This document shows positions 6,639 through 12,177 of a DNA stretch of 12,177 nt, one piece after another (the stretch's first letter is position 1; every line of letters starts with the position of its first letter). Location of the stretch: positions 1 through 12,177 of the forward strand of contig JACRCS010000181.1 of the NCBI GenBank assembly GCA_016218905.1. Direction: 5' to 3'. The position numbers and the translations under genes are program-made. This DNA comes from Deltaproteobacteria bacterium (GTDB lineage Bacteria > Desulfobacterota_C > Deferrisomatia > Deferrisomatales > JACRMM01). The notes under the pieces are model-generated. The model was not told the origin of the DNA and searched no databases. It worked only from the letters and a program-made list of their open reading frames with translations.

Positions 6639-7085
6639 ATGGGGGCTGTCGCTCGGAACGTCTGCGAAGAGGAAGCGCGCATCCTGAAGACGTACATACG
6701 GTTCATGCGCGCGGCCGAGTCGGTGACCGCGAGGATCCACCGCAAGCTCCCCGAGCACAACCTGAGCTTCAGCCAGTACGGTACGTTGGAGGCCCTGTAC
6801 CACCTCGGCTCGCTCTGCCAGCGGGACATCGCCGCGAAACTCCTGAAGAGCGCGCGCAACATCACCATGGTCGTCGACAATCTGGAGACGCGCGGCCTGG
6901 TGAGGCGGGAGCGCGATTCGCAAGACCGCAGGTTCATGCACGTGCACCTGACCGTCCAGGGACGGGCGCTCTTCGAAGAGGTCTTCCCGAGCATCAAGGC
7001 GAGCATTCTCGCGGAGATGGGAACGCTCTCCGACGAAGAGCGGGAGCAGTTCGCGTCCTACTGTCTGAGGCTCGGGAAGAAGTAG
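6639..7085 (+). CDS. MarR-family transcriptional regulator
   Basis: A cytoplasmic dimeric winged-helix regulator of 148 residues, normal for the family. An N-terminal dimerisation helix (about 10-33) is followed by LSFSQYGTLEALYHLG. The helix-turn-helix lies at about 61-85 (CQRDIAAKLLKSARNITMVV), then DNLETRGLVRRE. The wing carries the conserved DRR (Asp96-Arg98) and ends in HLTVQGRALF. C-terminal helices complete the dimer interface. MarR proteins often repress neighbouring catabolic genes until an aromatic acid, or its CoA ester, binds. The gene stands first in a cluster with a ligase, flavoprotein and dehydrogenase. The promoter palindrome at 6553-6564 suggests self-control. The ligand is unknown. 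Confidence 0.93.
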   Translation: MGAVARNVCEEEARILKTYIRFMRAAESVTARIHRKLPEHNLSFSQYGTLEALYHLGSLCQRDIAAKLLKSARNITMVVDNLETRGLVRRERDSQDRRFMHVHLTVQGRALFEEVFPSIKASILAEMGTLSDEEREQFASYCLRLGKK

Positions 7086-7117
7086 GCGCACCCCGGCTGC
7101 CGGACGGCTTTTGATAT

Positions 7118-7131
7118 CGGGCCTCGGCCCG
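7118..7131 (+). other. Inverted repeat CGGGCC-TC-GGCCCG before the ligase gene
   Basis: A perfect 14-bp inverted repeat in the 72-bp gap between marR and the ligase, 15 bases before the ligase ribosome-binding site (AGGAGG at 7146-7151). It could form a small mRNA hairpin or serve as a protein site. With no T-tract it is not a terminator. Confidence 0.3.
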
Positions 7132-7157
7132 TTCCAGTTCACCGCAGGAGGAACACC

Positions 7158-8807
<1,650 letters not shown>

Positions 8808-8847
8808 TCAACAGCGAATGAGTTCGAGTGGAACTCCGAGAGCAGCG

Positions 8848-8855
8848 GGAGGAGA
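8848..8855 (+). promoter_or_regulatory. Ribosome-binding site that decides the flavoprotein start
   Basis: GGGAGGAG lies 5 bases before the ATG at 8861. It rules against the in-frame GTG at 8828, which would add 11 residues that do not look like the family N-terminus (YANLFSPVQYG is the usual beginning). Confidence 0.75.
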
Positions 8856-8860
8856 TCACC

Positions 8861-10048
8861 ATGCCCTACGCGAACCTCTTTTCACCCGTGCAGTACGGCA
8901 CGCTCACCGTCCCCAACCGTCTCCAGCGGACGTCCCAGGTCTCCGGCCTCACGACCGAGGACGGGCACGTCACCCCCGAGCTCAAGGAGCGGTACCGCCG
9001 GGAGGCCCGGGGCGGCGTCGGCGCCCTCGTCGTGGAAGCGGCCGTCGTGCCGCCCTCGCGCAGCTCCTATAACTTGAGAATCAGCGACGACAGCTTCGTC
9101 CCGGAGCTCGCGGACCTCGTGGGCGCGATCCGCCAGGCCAATCCCGAGACGAAGATCGGCATCCAGGTCATGCACTTCCTGAAGATATCGAAGAGCGGCT
9201 GGCGCCAGCGGGTCGGCGACTTCGCGAGGGAAGACCTGCCCCTCATCGTCGACCAGCACGTCCAGGGCGCCCGGCGCGCCGTGGCGGCCGGCTTCGACTT
9301 CATCGAGCTCCACATGGCGCACGCCTACACGCTCTCCTCCTTCCTCTCGCTGTCGAACAACCGGACGGACGAGTACGGCGGCAGCCTCACCAACCGGACG
9401 AAGTTCCCCTTCGAGGTCTTCCGGGCCGTCCGGGAGGAGGTGGGGTCGAAGTACCCCCTCGGCGTCCGGATCAACGGCGAGGACTTCACGATCAAGGGCA
9501 CGACGCTCCTCCAGAGCACGAAGATCGCCAGACGGCTCGCCGAGCTCGGCGCCGACTACATCAGCGTCTCCGGCGGGAGCCGCTTCGAAGACTCTCCGCC
9601 GCCCGCGCCCGGCAATCCGCCGGACCCGATGACCGGCTACAGCGGGAACCGCATGAGCCCCGCCTGGTGGTTCCCGGACATGACCCACCTCTATCTGGCC
9701 GAGGCCGTTCGGAACGAGGTGCGAAACGCGGGTTACCAGGTCCCCATCGTCACGGCCGGGAAGTTCCGGACCCCGAAGCAGGCCGAGGCGGCCCTGGCGG
9801 CGGGAAAGGCCGACGTGATCGGGCTCTGCCGGGCACTCCTGTGCGATCCGGACTGGCCGGTGAAGGCGAGGGAGGACCGGGCCAAGGAGATCGTGACGTG
9901 CTCGGCCTGCAACTGGTGTCTCGAGGCCGACACCCGGATGGAGAAGGTCAACTGCGCCCGCTGGCCGGAAGGCGCCGTCGTCGCCCCGGCGCCCTGGATC
10001 CGCAAGGACGCCCGCCCGAGCGCGCTCTCGCGGGAGACGGAAGAATGA
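8861..10048 (+). CDS. NADH:flavin oxidoreductase / Old Yellow Enzyme family, FMN barrel with Fe-S cysteines, no FAD domain
   Basis: A 395-residue FMN-binding TIM-barrel oxidoreductase related to the N-terminal part of 2,4-dienoyl-CoA reductase, trimethylamine dehydrogenase and BaiCD/2-enoate reductases. The N-terminus YANLFSPVQYGTLTVPNR is typical. The active-site block has His151, His154 and Tyr156 (HMAHAY), then FLS...NNRTDEYGGSLTNR. GADYISVSGG, PIVTAGKF and the ADVIGLCRALLCDP strands form the phosphate site. Cysteines 347, 350, 353 and 365 (C-x2-C-x2-C-x11-C) match the 4Fe-4S site found in the larger relatives. The protein ends about 30 residues later, so the FAD/NAD(P)H domains of those 650-670-residue enzymes are absent. 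It likely reduces a carbon-carbon double bond, using electrons from a separate partner. It follows the ligase by 53 bp in the same operon. Confidence 0.9.
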   Translation: MPYANLFSPVQYGTLTVPNRLQRTSQVSGLTTEDGHVTPELKERYRREARGGVGALVVEAAVVPPSRSSYNLRISDDSFVPELADLVGAIRQANPETKIGIQVMHFLKISKSGWRQRVGDFAREDLPLIVDQHVQGARRAVAAGFDFIELHMAHAYTLSSFLSLSNNRTDEYGGSLTNRTKFPFEVFRAVREEVGSKYPLGVRINGEDFTIKGTTLLQSTKIARRLAELGADYISVSGGSRFEDSPPPAPGNPPDPMTGYSGNRMSPAWWFPDMTHLYLAEAVRNEVRNAGYQVPIVTAGKFRTPKQAEAALAAGKADVIGLCRALLCDPDWPVKAREDRAKEIVTCSACNWCLEADTRMEKVNCARWPEGAVVAPAPWIRKDARPSALSRETEE

Positions 10049-10070
10049 AGAATGAGGCCTAAAGAAGCCC

Positions 10071-10115
10071 GTCCATTCGGTCCACTTTGTCCATTTCGTC
10101 CACTTAGTCCATAAC
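10071..10115 (+). repeat. Second 9-bp tandem array, 5 units of GTCCAYTTN
   Basis: The units are GTCCATTCG, GTCCACTTT, GTCCATTTC, GTCCACTTA and GTCCATAAC, starting at 10071, 10080, 10089, 10098 and 10107. The sixth base alternates T, C, T, C, T, so the underlying period may be 18 bp. It lies between the flavoprotein stop and the dehydrogenase ribosome-binding site (GGAGG at 10129-10133), inside the likely operon transcript. Its sequence is unrelated to the 6403-6492 array. Confidence 0.92.
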
Positions 10116-10139
10116 CTGCTTACCCGTTGGAGGTTAGCC

Positions 10140-10997
10140 ATGGAGATTCGAAAGGTCGGAGTGTTGGGTGCGGGTCAGATGGGGGCGGGGATCATCCAGG
10201 TCTTCGCCGAGGCGGGCTACGAGGTGGTGGCCGTGAGCCGGACCGAGGAGACGCTGAAGCGGGCGGTGAAGGGGCTCGAGAAGCGCCTCGCGGGCAAGGT
10301 CGAGAAGGGCAAGCTGTCCGCCGACGAGAAGAGCGCCGTCCTCGCGCGGATCCGGACCACGACGGAGCTTCAGGACCTCGCGGACTGCGACCTCGTCGAG
10401 GAGACCATTTCGGAGAACCTGGACCTCAAGAAGGCGGTTCTGGCCGAGCTGGACGGCGTCTGCAAGGCGGAGACGATCTTCGGCTCGAACACCTCGGGGC
10501 TGAGCGTGACGGACATGGCCGCGGCCACGAAGCGCGGCGACCGGGTCCTCGGGATGCACTTTCACAACCCCGCGCCCGTGATGAAGCTCCTGGAGCTCGT
10601 CCGGACGATCCTTACGAGCAGCGAGACGATCGAGAGCGTCAAGGCGTTCGGGGCGACCCTCGGGAAGACGGTCGTCGTGGCGCCCGACGTGGGTGGGTTC
10701 ATCGTGACGAGGCTCTTCACGCCCTTCCTCCTCGGCGCCGTCCGGATGCTCGAGGCCGGGATCGCGACGCGGGACGAGATCGACGTCTCCATGCGGATGG
10801 CCGTCAACCACCCGATGGGTCCGCTCGAGGTGGTCGACTTCATCGGGCTCGACACGGAGCTCTCCATCGCGGAGACGCTCTACGAGGAGACGAAGGACCC
10901 GAAGTACGCGCCCCCGCTCCTCCTCCGGAAGATGGTCACCGCCGGCTGGCTGGGCCGCAAGGCGGGCAAGGGCTTCTACGAGTACCCGAAGGGTTGA
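10140..10997 (+). CDS. 3-hydroxyacyl-CoA (3-hydroxybutyryl-CoA) dehydrogenase family protein
   Basis: A 285-residue NAD-dependent dehydrogenase of the Hbd/PaaH single-domain type, which oxidises 3-hydroxyacyl-CoA to 3-ketoacyl-CoA or runs in reverse. The ATG at 10140 follows GGAGG by 6 bases. The Rossmann fold starts with GVLGAGQMG (Gly10, Gly12, Gly15). Ser119 (SNTSGLS), His140 and Glu152 (MHFHNP...LLELV) occupy the usual catalytic positions at the usual spacing. The C-terminal domain shows NHPMGPLEVVDFIGLD and ends with the family signature GRKAGKGFYEYP. Oddly, the usual PGF(I/V)VNRL motif reads GGFIVTRL, so the active-site Asn expected at residue 190 is Thr and the preceding Pro is Gly. 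The fold is clear, but activity or substrate may differ. It is the last gene of the marR-led cluster and is convergent with the TolC gene. Confidence 0.93.
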   Translation: MEIRKVGVLGAGQMGAGIIQVFAEAGYEVVAVSRTEETLKRAVKGLEKRLAGKVEKGKLSADEKSAVLARIRTTTELQDLADCDLVEETISENLDLKKAVLAELDGVCKAETIFGSNTSGLSVTDMAAATKRGDRVLGMHFHNPAPVMKLLELVRTILTSSETIESVKAFGATLGKTVVVAPDVGGFIVTRLFTPFLLGAVRMLEAGIATRDEIDVSMRMAVNHPMGPLEVVDFIGLDTELSIAETLYEETKDPKYAPPLLLRKMVTAGWLGRKAGKGFYEYPKG

Positions 10998-11087
10998 GCG
11001 GTCGGTCGGCTCCGGCGCCGCGGGCACCCTCGGAAGGCCGGACCGAGCTGCCCCGGCACTCCAATAGGAGGCGTCATGAAGCAATCC

Positions 11088-12177
11088 TCACCCCTCCTGG
11101 CCGAGAACGCCCATGGCGCGGGCCAGGGCGGCACTGGCGACGAGGTGGTCGCGCCGGGCGCGGGCGAGGCTCCCTTTGGCTTCGGTCAGGTTCGCCTGGG
11201 CGTCGTCCACCTCGAGCTTCGTCTTCACGCCGAGGTGGTAGCCCTGCTCCGCCATCCTGAGGAGCTCTTCCGCTTGGGAGACGGTCCCGGCCACGGCCCG
11301 CAGGACCTCCTCGGCCTCACGGAGGGAGTTCCCGGCCTCGCGCACCTCCAAGGCCACGACGTCGACGAACCGCCGCTCCTCGACCCGAAGGCTCGCCTCT
11401 CGGCTTCGTGCCTGGGCGAGCCTGCCTCGGGTGCGCAGGCCGTCGAAGAGCGGCCACGTGGCCACGACCCCGGCCGACCACTCCGCGCCGTCCGCCTCCG
11501 CCCCGCCGGCTTCGAGCCTGCGCCAGCCGAGGCCCGCCTGAAGATCGACGCGGGGCTTGTCGCCGGCCTGGGCGACCTTGACGAGCTCCCGCGAGACGCC
11601 CAGGCGCTTGCGGACGTCTGCCAGCTCGGGGCGGCGCTCGAGGGCCGTAGCCAGAGCCTCGTCATAGGTCGGCAGGGATCCGGGCGCCGTCTCCAGGGTC
11701 CCAGAAGCGTCGACCTCCGGCTCCTCCAAGGCGAGAAGGAAGCGCAGCCGGTCCCGGGCGAGCCGGATCCGGTTCTCCGACCGAATCACCTCGGGCCGCG
11801 CGTACTCGGCCGCCACCCGGGCCGAGAGGACGTCGTAGTCGGTGGCGACGCCGGCGCCCAACCGCTTCTCCGCCTCTTCCCTGTGCCGAAGCCGCTGTTC
11901 GAGGGTGGAACGGGCGAGAGCGTGGAGCTCCCGGGCCAGGAGCACGTCGTAGAAGGCCGCCGTCACGTCCAGGGCCGCGTCCTGGCGCGCGAGCCGCAGC
12001 TGCTCGGCGGCGGTGGCGAGGCCCAGCTCGGCCGCCCGGACCGCCGCGCCCACTTGGCCCCAGGTGAAGAGGGGCTGGGAGACCGAGGCCCGGACGGCCT
12101 GGAAGCCGACCGTCGGCGAGCTCCCGCCCGTGAGAGCGGCCTGGCTCGCGTCGCGTTCCCACCCGGCCGCCGCCGTC
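11088..12177 (-). CDS. TolC-family outer-membrane efflux protein (5' partial)
   Basis: The C-terminal part (about 362 residues visible) of a trimeric outer-membrane channel of tripartite efflux or type I secretion systems. The frame stays open to the window edge on the minus strand, so the start is outside; a GTG at 12053 is internal. The two TolC structural repeats are visible: the first begins VSQPLFTWGQVGAAVRAAEL, the second ATWPLFDGLRTRGRLAQARSRE. Each is followed by long Ala/Leu/Arg/Glu-rich helices typical of the periplasmic tunnel. The end, YHLGVKTKLEVDDAQANL then a helix closing ARAMGVLGQEG, is also typical, with the stop at 11088-11090. It converges on the dehydrogenase gene with a 90-bp gap that holds no clear terminator. 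Partner pump and adaptor genes would be expected beyond the window. Confidence 0.92.
   Translation of the reverse strand, partial: TAAAGWERDASQAALTGGSSPTVGFQAVRASVSQPLFTWGQVGAAVRAAELGLATAAEQLRLARQDAALDVTAAFYDVLLARELHALARSTLEQRLRHREEAEKRLGAGVATDYDVLSARVAAEYARPEVIRSENRIRLARDRLRFLLALEEPEVDASGTLETAPGSLPTYDEALATALERRPELADVRKRLGVSRELVKVAQAGDKPRVDLQAGLGWRRLEAGGAEADGAEWSAGVVATWPLFDGLRTRGRLAQARSREASLRVEERRFVDVVALEVREAGNSLREAEEVLRAVAGTVSQAEELLRMAEQGYHLGVKTKLEVDDAQANLTEAKGSLARARRDHLVASAALARAMGVLGQEG

Noticed and set aside
7097..7114. GC-rich inverted repeats followed by TTTT after marR as an intrinsic terminator
   Set aside because: The stems are four or five base pairs with very short loops and only four T residues, and the following gene is in the same direction with a good ribosome-binding site.
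11029..11047. CTCGG...CCGAG inverted repeat between the convergent genes as a bidirectional terminator
   Set aside because: A five-base stem with a nine-base loop and no T-tract on either strand is expected by chance in this composition.

Overview
The window is GC-rich DNA (roughly two thirds G+C) with a strong G/C preference at third codon positions. It comes from a Gram-negative bacterium, shown by a TolC-type outer-membrane protein and a periplasmic binding protein. I cannot place it to species. The mix of hybrid histidine kinases, acyl-CoA genes and intergenic 9-bp minisatellites would suit Acidobacteriota or a deltaproteobacterial-type lineage, but that is only an impression.

Layout. 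(1) Positions 1-3238, plus strand: the C-terminal part of a branched-chain-amino-acid-type ABC substrate-binding protein, overlapping by 4 bp a membrane hybrid histidine kinase (two membrane segments, periplasmic sensor, two PAS domains, kinase core, receiver). (2) 3286-4464, plus strand: smpB (trans-translation) and an unrecognised 189-residue protein. (3) 4649-6391, plus strand: a soluble hybrid kinase with a PocR-type sensory domain. (4) 6392-6638: the longest gene-free stretch (247 bp). It holds a 9-bp tandem array between two near-identical direct repeats, then a good sigma70-type promoter whose -10 box runs into a 12-bp perfect palindrome, then four TTACA(C/G) motifs spaced exactly 15 bp apart. 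(5) 6639-10997, plus strand: a likely operon of a MarR regulator, an aryl-acid-type AMP-forming ligase, an Old Yellow Enzyme-type flavoprotein with Fe-S cysteines but no FAD/NAD domain, and a 3-hydroxyacyl-CoA dehydrogenase. A second, different 9-bp array lies between the last two genes. (6) 11088-12177, minus strand: the C-terminal part of a TolC-family efflux protein, convergent with the operon.

How the genes may work together: the MarR-led cluster looks like catabolism of a carboxylic acid, possibly aromatic or unsaturated. The steps would be activation to a CoA thioester, reduction of a double bond by the flavoprotein, and oxidation of a 3-hydroxyacyl-CoA, with MarR sensing the acid or its CoA ester. 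The substrate cannot be read from the sequence. The two upstream kinases are hybrid proteins with no separate output regulator in view. No gene-free stretch exceeds 300 bp, and no tRNA, rRNA, CRISPR array, transposase or attachment site was seen. The most unusual items are the repeat-rich control region before marR, the Asn-to-Thr change at an active-site position of the dehydrogenase, and the domain-truncated Fe-S flavoprotein.
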